This document shows positions 9,236 through 17,678 of a stretch of 64,000 nt of DNA, in pieces (position 1 is the stretch's first letter; every line of letters starts with the position of its first letter). Under the pieces are notes generated by a model. That model was not told the DNA's origin, did not search any database, and saw only the letters and a list, made by a program, of their open reading frames with translations. The translations under genes and the position numbers were made by a program. Origin of the DNA: Hymenobacter aranciens (GTDB lineage: Bacteria > Bacteroidota > Bacteroidia > Cytophagales > Hymenobacteraceae); assembly GCF_030580865.1 (NCBI RefSeq), contig NZ_JAUQSY010000005.1:248001-312000 (forward strand), read 5' to 3'.

Positions 9236-9769
9236 GTCTTCCATTTATCGCAGCCCGGTTTTTTGGGTTTCGCATTCCAGTCCTCACGAGGTTTGTGCCA
9301 GCGGCACGGGCTTCGTGAGGACTGTTTGTTTTTGGAAAATCGGTGATGGAAAGGAGTCCAGACGAATAAAAGATTTTGGCAAATCAGAAGAATTTAAAAG
9401 AATTTTCAACGGTGAATTTATGGAATAATGGTAGACCGGGAACGTTCTCGCCTGATAAATCAAGCAGTTATTGCTTTGTTATTGCGGGATATTGGTCATA
9501 AAACAAGGTTTTGACTGATTATTTCGAATAATTTTCTTTCGATTTGTACAAATTTCTCTTGCTTAATGCAAATTTAACCTTGCTTGGATTGCGTAGTTGG
9601 CTGCTAAAAAAGGGCTGTTATTGGAAGTATTGATTGTTTTTGCTGCCATAATTCCGAAGTAATTTTTTAAAAATTTGTTTGTGTTGAAATTTTTTCAATA
9701 GCTTCGCCACTCCAAATTCATTCACTCACCAAAATTTCCATTTCTCACCAACCCCCCTTTCTTTCTTCT
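9236..9769. other. AT-rich intergenic region between uvrA and the M43 protease
   Basis: 534 bases without a credible gene. The first 100 bases hold the uvrA terminator. From about 9350 to 9720 the sequence is far more AT-rich than its surroundings, with many T- and A-tracts. A short frame at 9129-9428 overlaps uvrA and has no protein-like features. The stretch probably contains the protease promoter and upstream control sites, but I could not find an exact TAnnTTTG box with a properly placed TTG. Confidence 0.6.
9278..9333 (+). terminator. Nested hairpin terminator after uvrA
   Basis: A perfect 12-bp outer stem (9278-9289 with 9313-9324) encloses a second 5-bp hairpin (GTGCC-AGC-GGCAC), followed by TTTGTTTTT. 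It lies about 45 bases after the uvrA stop. Confidence 0.8.
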
Positions 9770-11506
9770 ATGAAAAAAACCTTTTACTCGGTTGCACTGG
9801 GCCTCGCCGGCCTGGCACTGACTTCCTCCCCCGTGCTGGCCCAGGGCCCGCAACACCGCAACTGCGGCAGTATGGATGTGCTGGCCCAGCAAATGGCTGC
9901 CGACCCCGGCCTTGCCCAGCGCATGGCCAGCATCGACAACCAGGCGCTGCAGTTTGCCGCGCAGAAAACCAATGCGGCCCAGCGTGGGGCGGCGGCGGCC
10001 ATTACCATTCCGGTAGTAGTGCACGTGCTCTACAACACGACGGCCCAGAACATCAGCGACGCCCAGATTCAGTCGCAGATTGACGTGCTCAATGCCGACT
10101 TCCAGAAGCTGAACTCCGATGCCAGCAGCGTGCCCTCGGCCTTCGCCTCGCTGGCGGCTAATCCCAGCATCGGCTTCGTGCTGGCCAAGCGCGACCCTAG
10201 CGGCAATGCCACCACCGGCATCGAGCGCAAGCAGGTGACCCAGACGTCGTGGGGTACCGACGACAAAATGAAGAAAACCACCACCGGCGGCCTCAACGCC
10301 TGGCCCTCGGGCAGCTACCTCAACCTGTGGGTCTGCAACCTGTCGGGCGGCGTGCTGGGCTATGCCCAGTTTCCGGGCGGCGCTACGGCTACCGACGGCG
10401 TTGTAATTCTGACCACGGCTTTTGGCAAAGGCGGCTCGGCCACCGCGCCGTTTAACCTCGGCCGCACCGGTACCCATGAAGTAGGCCACTGGCTGAACCT
10501 CTACCACATCTGGGGTGACGACGGAACGGCCTGCACGGGCTCGGACCAAGTATCGGACACGCCTAACCAGGCCGACGAAAACTACGGCGCGCCGACCTAC
10601 CCGCAGCCCTCGTGCTCGAACACCAGCGACATGTTCATGAACTACATGGACTACGTGGACGACCGCGCCATGTACATGTTCTCGACCGGCCAGAGCACCC
10701 GCATGAATGCCCTGTTTGCCACCGGCGGCTCCCGCGCTTCGCTCAAAACCTCGCTCGGCGGCACGGCGCCCGGCGGTGGTACCACGCCCCCGCCCACCAC
10801 GGTTACCTACTGCACCAGCAAAGGCACCAGCGTTGGCTACGAGTGGATTGACCTCGTGCAGCTGGGCAGCATCAACCGCAGCTCGGCCGCCAATGCCGGC
10901 TACTACGACGGCTCGGCCACCAGCACCAACCTGGCCGTGGGCTCCAACACCATCAGCTACAGCGCCGGCTTCGCCAGCACGGGCTACACCGAGTACTGGA
11001 AGATTTACATCGACTACAACCAGGACGGCGACTTTACCGACTCGGGCGAGCTGGTAGCCAGCCGCTCCAGCAACCTGGCCAGCACGCTCAGCAGCACCTT
11101 CACGGTGCCCGCCACGGCCAAAAACGGCGCCACCCGCCTGCGCTTGGTGATGAGCGACAACAGTGCTACCACCAGCTGCGGCAGCTTCAGCTACGGCGAA
11201 ACCGAGGACTACACCGTGACCATCACGGGCGGCGCCTCGGCCCGTAGCACCCGCCTTGCGGCCGGCGCCGACCAGTTCCGCCTCTACCCGAACCCGGCCA
11301 GCAGCGTGTTGAACATCGCCCGCCCCGCCACCGCCGACGCCGAGCTGCCCCTGACGGTGCGCGTATACGACCTGCGCGGCGCCGAAATCCACGGCCTGAC
11401 CCTGGCCGGCGAACAGCTGCAAGTGAGCACCCTGGCCAAAGGCATCTACCTGTTGACGGTGAGCGATGGCCAGACGACCTCGCACCAGCGCTTCGTGAAG
11501 GAGTAG
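9770..11506 (+). CDS. Secreted M43 (cytophagalysin-type) metalloprotease, T9SS cargo
   Basis: A 578-residue secreted protein. The signal peptide is at residues 1-25 (ends VLAQG). The catalytic domain has the M43 pappalysin zinc motif HEVGHWLNLYH near residue 237 and a downstream Met-turn (MFMNYMDYVDD). A linker of Gly/Thr/Pro leads to a GEVED-type domain (about 345-490) with a calcium-binding-like YNQDGDFTDSGE stretch. The last 80 residues are a type A T9SS sorting domain: LYPNPASSVLNI, then the KGIYLLTVSDG strand and RFVKE end. The expected role is extracellular proteolysis after export through the outer membrane by the T9SS. It is monocistronic, with a strong terminator downstream. Confidence 0.92.
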   Translation: MKKTFYSVALGLAGLALTSSPVLAQGPQHRNCGSMDVLAQQMAADPGLAQRMASIDNQALQFAAQKTNAAQRGAAAAITIPVVVHVLYNTTAQNISDAQIQSQIDVLNADFQKLNSDASSVPSAFASLAANPSIGFVLAKRDPSGNATTGIERKQVTQTSWGTDDKMKKTTTGGLNAWPSGSYLNLWVCNLSGGVLGYAQFPGGATATDGVVILTTAFGKGGSATAPFNLGRTGTHEVGHWLNLYHIWGDDGTACTGSDQVSDTPNQADENYGAPTYPQPSCSNTSDMFMNYMDYVDDRAMYMFSTGQSTRMNALFATGGSRASLKTSLGGTAPGGGTTPPPTTVTYCTSKGTSVGYEWIDLVQLGSINRSSAANAGYYDGSATSTNLAVGSNTISYSAGFASTGYTEYWKIYIDYNQDGDFTDSGELVASRSSNLASTLSSTFTVPATAKNGATRLRLVMSDNSATTSCGSFSYGETEDYTVTITGGASARSTRLAAGADQFRLYPNPASSVLNIARPATADAELPLTVRVYDLRGAEIHGLTLAGEQLQVSTLAKGIYLLTVSDGQTTSHQRFVKE

Positions 11507-11534
11507 CGCCGCTGCACGTTGCCAGCTAAAAAGC

Positions 11535-11570
11535 AAAAAGCTGCCGGGCCCAATGGTCCGGCAGCTTTTT
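11535..11570 (+). terminator. Strong intrinsic terminator after the M43 protease
   Basis: A stem of about 16 bp with CAAT loop (left arm from 11535, right arm to 11570), ending in TTTTT. It is 28 bases after the stop. Confidence 0.9.
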
Positions 11571-11762
11571 ACTTTTTATGGTTTTTACGGCAGAAGGTGG
11601 CGCTGAACTGGCTGTGCGTGCGGATGAAATTGCATAAAAGCCAGGCGAATAAATAAAAGATGTGACTAGCAGAGGGTTAAAAATAAATTAAAAAGTTATG
11701 AGCAACTGAAAACCGCTTACCTTGCTGGCCTAAGTTTTTTTCACCCAATCATTTCTCACCTG

Positions 11763-14700
11763 ATGCAAATTTTTACTCCCCCCCCCGCAAAAACGTCCTG
11801 GCCGGTCTGGCTGCTGGCGCTAATGTGTAGCCTGCTGCCGCTGGGCCGCGTGGCCCGGGCGCAATCGCCCCCGGCCTGTGCGACCACGGCCCCCACCTGC
11901 AACCTGATTTGGAACGGCGGCTTCGAGCAAACTAAAAATGGAGACTGTCCTGACCGATTCGGGGGCTTTGGCAACCTGATTGATGCATCGGGCTCAGCCC
12001 CTAGTTCGTCGGTTGTAGCTCCACCTCTTGGCCCGAATGACCTGGTCTGCAAGTGGCAGGATGGTAATGCAGCTACCGCCGACTTGCTCAATGTGTGCTC
12101 CATCGACCCCCGGATGGACGTGCCGTGCAACTGGGCCACGGGCTGCGGCTTGTCGGGCTACGCAACAACCGGGCAGCCGACTCATTTGGGCAACGGCTAC
12201 GCCGGGATATACGGCACCGGCGACTTCGAAAATATTGGCTACGAGAAGGACTGGCGGGAATACCTGGGCCAGGACATGAGCCTGACGGCCGGCAAGCGGT
12301 ACTACGTCGAGTACTATGCGGCTATTGCGGCCCTGTCCGATTGGTCAGTGGCCAATTTAGGCGTGGCATTCGCCCCTACCACGACGCAGTATACGACCAA
12401 AGAATCCATTGCCCTGACACCCGTGGCGGAAAAGCCGGTCGGAATTGTGCCGGGCTCGTGGACCCTGGTCAATGGGTTTTTCCAGGCTACCGGCCTGGAG
12501 CAGCGGCTGCTCATCGGCAACTTTGGACCTACCTACAGCACGGTGCCGGGTGCCCCGCTGCCTTATATCAACAATGGCCCATCCCTGCGCAGAGGTGGTC
12601 CCCTGGATAGAGCAGCCTATTATTTCATCGACGATGCCTTGCTGCTGCCCGTGCCCACGGCCGGCCCCAATATATCGGTTTGTGGAGGAACGGTGCAACT
12701 GGGCGAGTGTCCGCTGCCAGCCAGCTCTGGGGCCTCCTATGCCTGGTCGCCCACTACCGGCCTGAGCAACCCCGGCATTGCCAACCCCGTGCTGACGCCC
12801 AGCACCGCGCCCGGCACCTACACCTACACACTCACGGTAACTATTCCGGGGCAGTCGCCGCAGATAACTTCTACCACAATAACTGTCTTTTCTCCACTTA
12901 GCATCTCGGCCTCGCGGAGCAGCGTTTGTCTGGGCGGAGCCGTAACGCTGACGGCCTCCGGAGGAGATGGCAGCCCCATTAACTGGTCGCCGATGACCAA
13001 TTTGGTCACATTTACTGCTAACAGCATAACCGTAGTGCCTGCGTCGACTACCACCTATACCGCATCGAGCGGCTGCGGTACGCCCGTCACCTTCACGGTT
13101 ACGGTGAACACCGATTGCTGCCTGCAAAATGAGGTGAGCATCGCGGCCGACCTGTCGGGCACCTACAGCAGCTATGCGTTCCAGGCGGGGCAATATTACC
13201 GTGTCCCTGCCAACACGACTGTTACGCTAACGAGCGGCACCTTCACGTTGACCAATGTCACGCTGCTGATGGGGCAGAACGCCCAGCTCAAGGTTGATAA
13301 TGGAGCGCAGCTAAAACTTGTCGCCTCAACCGTCACGGCGGCCTGCGACCAGATGTGGGGCAGTATCCGGGTGACCAATACGGCCGGCGGCATGTCGACG
13401 GCGCCCTACGGCGGGCGTGACTGCCGTATCATGCACAGTATTGACGGGGTGGTGTACGAGCAGGACTACGGGGCGCCGTATGCCTACTTCCGCTTCAGCC
13501 AGACGCACTTCCGGCAAAACCTGCGCAGCATCACTATCCAGCGTGAAGGCACGATGGTAGCCACGACCGACCGGATTTCGAACTGCACGTTTGACAGTGA
13601 GCCCAGCAAGTTTTTTTCCCCTTATAAGAACATGGGCTACTATTCGGAGTGGCACTTGGGCGTACGCGGTAACATGCAAGCAGCCTACATTGCCACCAAC
13701 GACTTCAAGCGCGCTTTCTTTGGCGTGTACGTGCTCGACGTGGCCCACCCGGACGTGACGCTGAAGCTGACCAAGAACACGTTTGCGGACTGCTGGCTGG
13801 GCGGAGTGTACGCGCCCAACGGGCAGTCGATAGTCAACTCCTCCACCCTGACCCTGACCGACAACACCTTCACCTTCCCGGCGGCCAAGACGTTCCCGGC
13901 CACGGCGCAGACCACCAGCGTGCAGGCCAGCTACACCAACGGGGCGCCGGCCGAAACCTACGGCGCCTACATGCGCTACGGCAGCATCGTGGCCGATAAC
14001 AACCGCTTCCAGCAGCTCGACAGCACCCAGACGGTGCTCATGACTAGCTACGACAATTTCGGGCAGTACCGGCCCCGGCAGACGGGGCTGTATGCCCTGC
14101 GCCTGCCCAGCGTGCTCTACAACCGGTTTTACCTGCTCGACACCGGCATTAACGTGCTGGATGTGCCCGCCGGGCAGCAGACCACCATGCAAGGCAACGG
14201 CTTTGCCAACTGCCGGGTGGGCATCGTGGCCGCCACGCAGTCGACCTCCGCGCAGCTCTACGCCAGCTGTAATACCTTCCGGCGCGATAATTCCCGTAGC
14301 GGCACCAGCACGGGCATCGCGCTGAACCTGCCATCTTACAGTTACGGCGGCACCACGGTGTGGCCCCAGATTCTGATACGTGATTTCCGGAGCGTTAATA
14401 CCACATACCCGCTCCGTAATCTGTTTGATGACAGCGGGGTGAACTCAACAATTAACTTCCCCGCCAAACGACTGGTGGCGCTGAGCAATAACTCGCCAGC
14501 AGGAACGGGGCAGTATACGCTAAATTATACAACGTTTTACGATTATTATGTCAAATACTTTCCATCTCCTTGGGTTTCTGCTAATGTGCTAGTCGGGCAC
14601 TTGAACTATCTAAATGTCAATGCATCAGAAAGCCGGCCTAATATTACAAATGGCCCTTGTAGAGCAGATGGCTTCCCTGCTGCCGGTATCCAGCAGCCGC

Positions 14701-14999
14701 CACGTCAGTCCAATACTGGAGTAACTCCTGAGCCGGCTTTTTACCCGCAGCTAGCACAAAACTCTCCCAACCCCTGTTCGGGTAGCACGACGGTACACTA
14801 TCAGCTACCTACTGGCACGCCCGATGCCTATCTGCTGGTGCGTCGCAGCACGGACGGGCGCACGGTGCAGCGAGTGGCGCTGGATGCCGCCACCACACAG
14901 CAGGAACTCAGCCTGCGCGGCTACGAACCCGGCGTGTATTTTGCTACCCTGCTGGTGGGCCGCACATCTGTGCAAACCATTCGCATCTTGGTGAAGTAG
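11763..14999 (+). CDS. Large secreted T9SS protein with PKD/Ig-like domains and right-handed beta-helix
   Basis: A 1078-residue surface or secreted protein of unknown activity. The signal peptide covers about residues 1-34 (ends RVARAQ). A domain at about 40-300 begins CNLIWNGGFEQ, as in lectin-like modules. Two Ig/PKD-like domains follow (about 300-375 and 380-450). Residues about 470-950 contain repeated hydrophobic strands with CTF/NTF/NNRF turns, as in right-handed beta-helix (pectate-lyase-like) proteins. Residues about 985-1078 are a T9SS type A sorting domain (LAQNSPNPCSGSTTVHYQLP, GVYFATLLVG, IRILVK). Two bases separate its stop from the next gene, so the two form an operon. Its start and end, but not its middle, recur at 43543-43854. 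Confidence 0.85.
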   Translation: MQIFTPPPAKTSWPVWLLALMCSLLPLGRVARAQSPPACATTAPTCNLIWNGGFEQTKNGDCPDRFGGFGNLIDASGSAPSSSVVAPPLGPNDLVCKWQDGNAATADLLNVCSIDPRMDVPCNWATGCGLSGYATTGQPTHLGNGYAGIYGTGDFENIGYEKDWREYLGQDMSLTAGKRYYVEYYAAIAALSDWSVANLGVAFAPTTTQYTTKESIALTPVAEKPVGIVPGSWTLVNGFFQATGLEQRLLIGNFGPTYSTVPGAPLPYINNGPSLRRGGPLDRAAYYFIDDALLLPVPTAGPNISVCGGTVQLGECPLPASSGASYAWSPTTGLSNPGIANPVLTPSTAPGTYTYTLTVTIPGQSPQITSTTITVFSPLSISASRSSVCLGGAVTLTASGGDGSPINWSPMTNLVTFTANSITVVPASTTTYTASSGCGTPVTFTVTVNTDCCLQNEVSIAADLSGTYSSYAFQAGQYYRVPANTTVTLTSGTFTLTNVTLLMGQNAQLKVDNGAQLKLVASTVTAACDQMWGSIRVTNTAGGMSTAPYGGRDCRIMHSIDGVVYEQDYGAPYAYFRFSQTHFRQNLRSITIQREGTMVATTDRISNCTFDSEPSKFFSPYKNMGYYSEWHLGVRGNMQAAYIATNDFKRAFFGVYVLDVAHPDVTLKLTKNTFADCWLGGVYAPNGQSIVNSSTLTLTDNTFTFPAAKTFPATAQTTSVQASYTNGAPAETYGAYMRYGSIVADNNRFQQLDSTQTVLMTSYDNFGQYRPRQTGLYALRLPSVLYNRFYLLDTGINVLDVPAGQQTTMQGNGFANCRVGIVAATQSTSAQLYASCNTFRRDNSRSGTSTGIALNLPSYSYGGTTVWPQILIRDFRSVNTTYPLRNLFDDSGVNSTINFPAKRLVALSNNSPAGTGQYTLNYTTFYDYYVKYFPSPWVSANVLVGHLNYLNVNASESRPNITNGPCRADGFPAAGIQQPPRQSNTGVTPEPAFYPQLAQNSPNPCSGSTTVHYQLPTGTPDAYLLVRRSTDGRTVQRVALDAATTQQELSLRGYEPGVYFATLLVGRTSVQTIRILVK

Positions 15000-15001
15000 C
15001 T

Positions 15002-16855
15002 ATGCGCCTTTCTCAACTATTTCTCGTGCTGCTCCTGCTGCTAGGCAGTGGGAGCGGACTGCGGGCCCAGGCCCCGACGATGCAGTGGCGCAAGCAGCTT
15101 GGCGCGCGCCGCCTGGTTGAACAGGCGGGCGCCATCTTATACACCCGCCACAACCGGCTGCTGATAGGTGGGAATACCCAAGTTCAGCTCAATAATGGAC
15201 AGAATTATATCTCTGCCGCCAGTTGGCTGCTCAGTAACCGGGGCGACTCGCTGCGCACGAATACATATTTCCCGCAGGCACCTGAAACGGGTACTGGCGT
15301 CTCCGCTATGGCTGAGGCCCCCAACGGCGATTTTCTACTGCTGGGGATGTGCTCTATCTACGCGAATGGTCGAACGACCGTCCAGCACATGCTCATCCGC
15401 ACGGATTCGCTGGGCGGGCAGCGCTGGGTACGCTACTACAATACCGATTCGGCGGTGGAAACGCAGAGTTGCCTGGCGCTGGCCGACGGCGGAGCCCTGC
15501 TGGTGGTGAGCTGCAACGACCCAGCAGCTAGCTTCGGTAATCCCATCCGGGTGCCCACCGTGCTGCGGGTCGACTCGCTGGGCAACACCATTTGGCAGCG
15601 GCAGTACGGCCAGCCCTACAGCAGCTTCCACAACATCATTGCCTTGCCCGACGGCTCCTATGCTTTGGCGGGCGTATTGGCGCGCCGCCTAACCAACCCG
15701 GTGCGCTTCCTCGGTACCCCTTGGCTGGTGCGCCTCACGCCCGACGGCGACACCATCCGCACGCGCCAGCTGCCCATCCCCCAAACCGAGGTGGGGCGAC
15801 TCTACAACCTGCGCCTGGGGCCGGACGGCACACTGGTGGCGGTGGGAGAGGTCGGCTGGCCCTACAGCGCGCTTCATGATACGCAACAGGGCCTGCTGCT
15901 ACAACTCGACGCCCAGGACCGGGTGAGTTGGTACCAAGTGCTTCCCCCTCCGGTCGTGACGGGCTACAACATCGGCTGCACGCTCTACCACGTTTACCCG
16001 CTGCCCACGCCGGGGCAGTACGTGGTGGCCGGCATCATGGCCGACCCCGGACCGAATGAACTCTCGGGCTACCTGGCCCGCTACGAGCGCCCGGCCGGCG
16101 GCGGCACGGCCCCGCCCGTGTGGCAGACGCAGTTTCTCAAGCCGAATATTTTTGAGCAGCCCAACGCCTACCTGCTGCAGGCCGACCACACGCTGACCGT
16201 GGCCGACTATGCCAGCCTGCCCGTGCCCTTCCAGCCCACCGACGTGCTGGTAACGCGCTTCGCGGGCCTGCCGCCGACCTACGAGCCCGACCTGTGCGCC
16301 ACCCCGCCCGTGCCCAACGCGGCCTACACCCCGGTGGCCGGCGCGCCCGATTCGCTGGTGTTCTACGAGCTGGGCGCCGCCGGCCCGGCCTACGCCCAGC
16401 TGCTGCACTGGCGCTGGGAACTGGGCGACGGCACGGTGGTAGAGCAGACGACCTCCACCCCGCTGGGCCACCGCTACGCCATGCCGCCGGCGCCGGGCAC
16501 CGTGGTGCGGGTGACGATAACCAACAACCTGGGCTGCAGCAGCACGCAGGAACTCTACCCCTGGGGCCGGCCCACGGCGGCGCAAGCGGCGCAGGCGCTG
16601 GCGGCCGGGGCCACGCTCTGGCCCAACCCAGCGGCGGGTGGCACGGTGCAGCTGCGCGTGCCGGGGCTGCGGGCGGGGGCGGCGGCCACGGCGCAGGTGC
16701 TCGACGGGCTGGGCCGGGCGGTGAGCCCGGCCGTGGCGCTGGCCGGGGGCGGGGCCGCCCTGCCGGTGGCTGGCTTGGCGGCGGGCGTGTACGTGGTGCG
16801 CGTGCGCACGGCGCAAGGGCAGTTTGCCAAGCGCCTTATCGTAAATGCGCCCTGA
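15002..16855 (+). CDS. Secreted T9SS protein with propeller-like repeats and PKD domain (copy 1)
   Basis: A 617-residue exported protein with a signal peptide (MRLSQLFLVLLLLLGSGSGL, then RAQA). Residues about 50-430 carry recurrent blade-like strands (RTDSLGGQRWVRYYN, RVDSLGNTIWQRQYG, LTPDGDTIRTRQLP), as in delta-60/beta-propeller repeats. A PKD-like domain follows (HWRWELGDGTVVEQTTSTP, about 455-520), then a T9SS sorting domain starting LWPNPAAGGTVQLRV. Function is unknown; probably adhesion or surface structure. A near-identical 617-residue protein is encoded at 43857-45710, but the last ~60 residues of the two differ sharply. It forms an operon with 11763-14999. Confidence 0.85.
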   Translation: MRLSQLFLVLLLLLGSGSGLRAQAPTMQWRKQLGARRLVEQAGAILYTRHNRLLIGGNTQVQLNNGQNYISAASWLLSNRGDSLRTNTYFPQAPETGTGVSAMAEAPNGDFLLLGMCSIYANGRTTVQHMLIRTDSLGGQRWVRYYNTDSAVETQSCLALADGGALLVVSCNDPAASFGNPIRVPTVLRVDSLGNTIWQRQYGQPYSSFHNIIALPDGSYALAGVLARRLTNPVRFLGTPWLVRLTPDGDTIRTRQLPIPQTEVGRLYNLRLGPDGTLVAVGEVGWPYSALHDTQQGLLLQLDAQDRVSWYQVLPPPVVTGYNIGCTLYHVYPLPTPGQYVVAGIMADPGPNELSGYLARYERPAGGGTAPPVWQTQFLKPNIFEQPNAYLLQADHTLTVADYASLPVPFQPTDVLVTRFAGLPPTYEPDLCATPPVPNAAYTPVAGAPDSLVFYELGAAGPAYAQLLHWRWELGDGTVVEQTTSTPLGHRYAMPPAPGTVVRVTITNNLGCSSTQELYPWGRPTAAQAAQALAAGATLWPNPAAGGTVQLRVPGLRAGAAATAQVLDGLGRAVSPAVALAGGGAALPVAGLAAGVYVVRVRTAQGQFAKRLIVNAP

Positions 16856-16884
16856 GCGAAGCACCTCCCGAAAAAGATGATTGC

Positions 16885-16914
16885 AACGCCCCGGCTGACC
16901 ACCCGGGGCGTTTT
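16885..16914 (+). terminator. Terminator of the cargo cassette (copy 1)
   Basis: A perfect 10-bp GC-rich stem (16885-16894 with 16903-16912) followed by TTTT, 30 bases after the stop at 16855. The second copy of the cassette lacks this element and has a dispersed palindrome in its place. Confidence 0.85.
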
Positions 16915-17009
16915 GCCGTTAAGCAGGGTGGGAGTAGCGGCCAGGAAGCGGCATTTTCCCCGAAAAACCCGTTCTTCGCGGCACCATCCCGCCATTTTTC
17001 ACCTGCCCC

Positions 17010-17513
17010 ATGAAAACCCTTTATCTGCTGCGCCACGCCAAATCGAGCTGGAGCTTCGACGAGCTCAGCGACCAGGAGCGCCCCCTCAACGACCGCGGCC
17101 GCACCGATGCCCCGCGCATGGGCCAGGCCCTGTGCAAGCGCGAAATCGAGCTCGATTTGCTGGTGAGCTCGCCGGCCGTGCGCGCCCTGAGCACCGCCGT
17201 GCTGGTGGCCCGCGAAATCGGCTACCCGCACGAAAAGATTGTGGTGGAGCGCAATATCTACGAAGCGAGTGTCGAGGATATTTTAAGCATCATCCACCAG
17301 CTGCCCGATTCGGCCCAGTCGGTGATGCTGGTGGGGCACAACCCCACCTTTACCGACGTAGTCAACACCCTGGGCTCGGCCGGCACCACGCCGCTGCTGG
17401 AGATGCCCACGGCTGCCGTGGCTTGCCTGCGCTTCGAGTGTGAGCGCTGGGAAGAAGTGAGCCGCGAGAACGCGGAGTTCTACTTCTACGATTTTCCGAA
17501 GGACGGCAAGTGA
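17010..17513 (+). CDS. sixA: SixA-type phosphohistidine phosphatase
   Basis: A 167-residue histidine phosphatase (phosphoglycerate-mutase superfamily). The catalytic RHAKSSW motif lies at residues 8-14, with RPLNDRGRTDAPRMG and a second histidine in VMLVGHNPTFTDV. The size fits the short SixA branch, which removes phosphate from phosphohistidine proteins in the cytoplasm; the substrate here is unknown. It precedes ppk1 on the same strand, a pairing that suggests a link to polyphosphate or phosphate metabolism. A 150-base gap with a heptamer inverted repeat separates them, so shared transcription is uncertain. Confidence 0.88.
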   Translation: MKTLYLLRHAKSSWSFDELSDQERPLNDRGRTDAPRMGQALCKREIELDLLVSSPAVRALSTAVLVAREIGYPHEKIVVERNIYEASVEDILSIIHQLPDSAQSVMLVGHNPTFTDVVNTLGSAGTTPLLEMPTAAVACLRFECERWEEVSRENAEFYFYDFPKDGK

Positions 17514-17524
17514 GGTTGTTTTTA

Positions 17525-17674
17525 AGTTAAAAGTTGAGAGTTAAAAGTTAAAACTGAACGGGTAGCCTCGATACACTTATTCGCGTAAACTCATCTGCGA
17601 TGTAAAGGCTTTGTTCTGGTGCTATCAAGGTATCAAGCGCATGGCTTTTAACTTTTAACCCTCAACTTTTAACT
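17525..17674. repeat. Inverted pair of heptamer repeats (sixA-ppk1)
   Basis: Left arm 17525-17553 and right arm 17646-17674 are 29 bases each and match as reverse complements at 28 positions. Each arm is itself a tandem of seven-base units of the type AGTTAAA. The 92-base spacer is unrelated to spacers of the other pairs. Confidence 0.85.
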
Positions 17675-17678
17675 CCAT

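Noticed and set aside
9129..9428. 99-codon frame overlapping the uvrA end
   Set aside because: Runs out of frame through uvrA and its terminator; no conserved-looking sequence.
9722..11536. 604-codon frame on the minus strand
   Set aside because: Antisense to the M43 protease gene, which has signal peptide, zinc motif and sorting domain. The antisense product is Gly/Ala/Arg/Val repeats.
15002..16855. Frameshifted relation to copy 2
   Set aside because: Both 617-codon copies are intact from start to stop; only the C-terminal segment differs.
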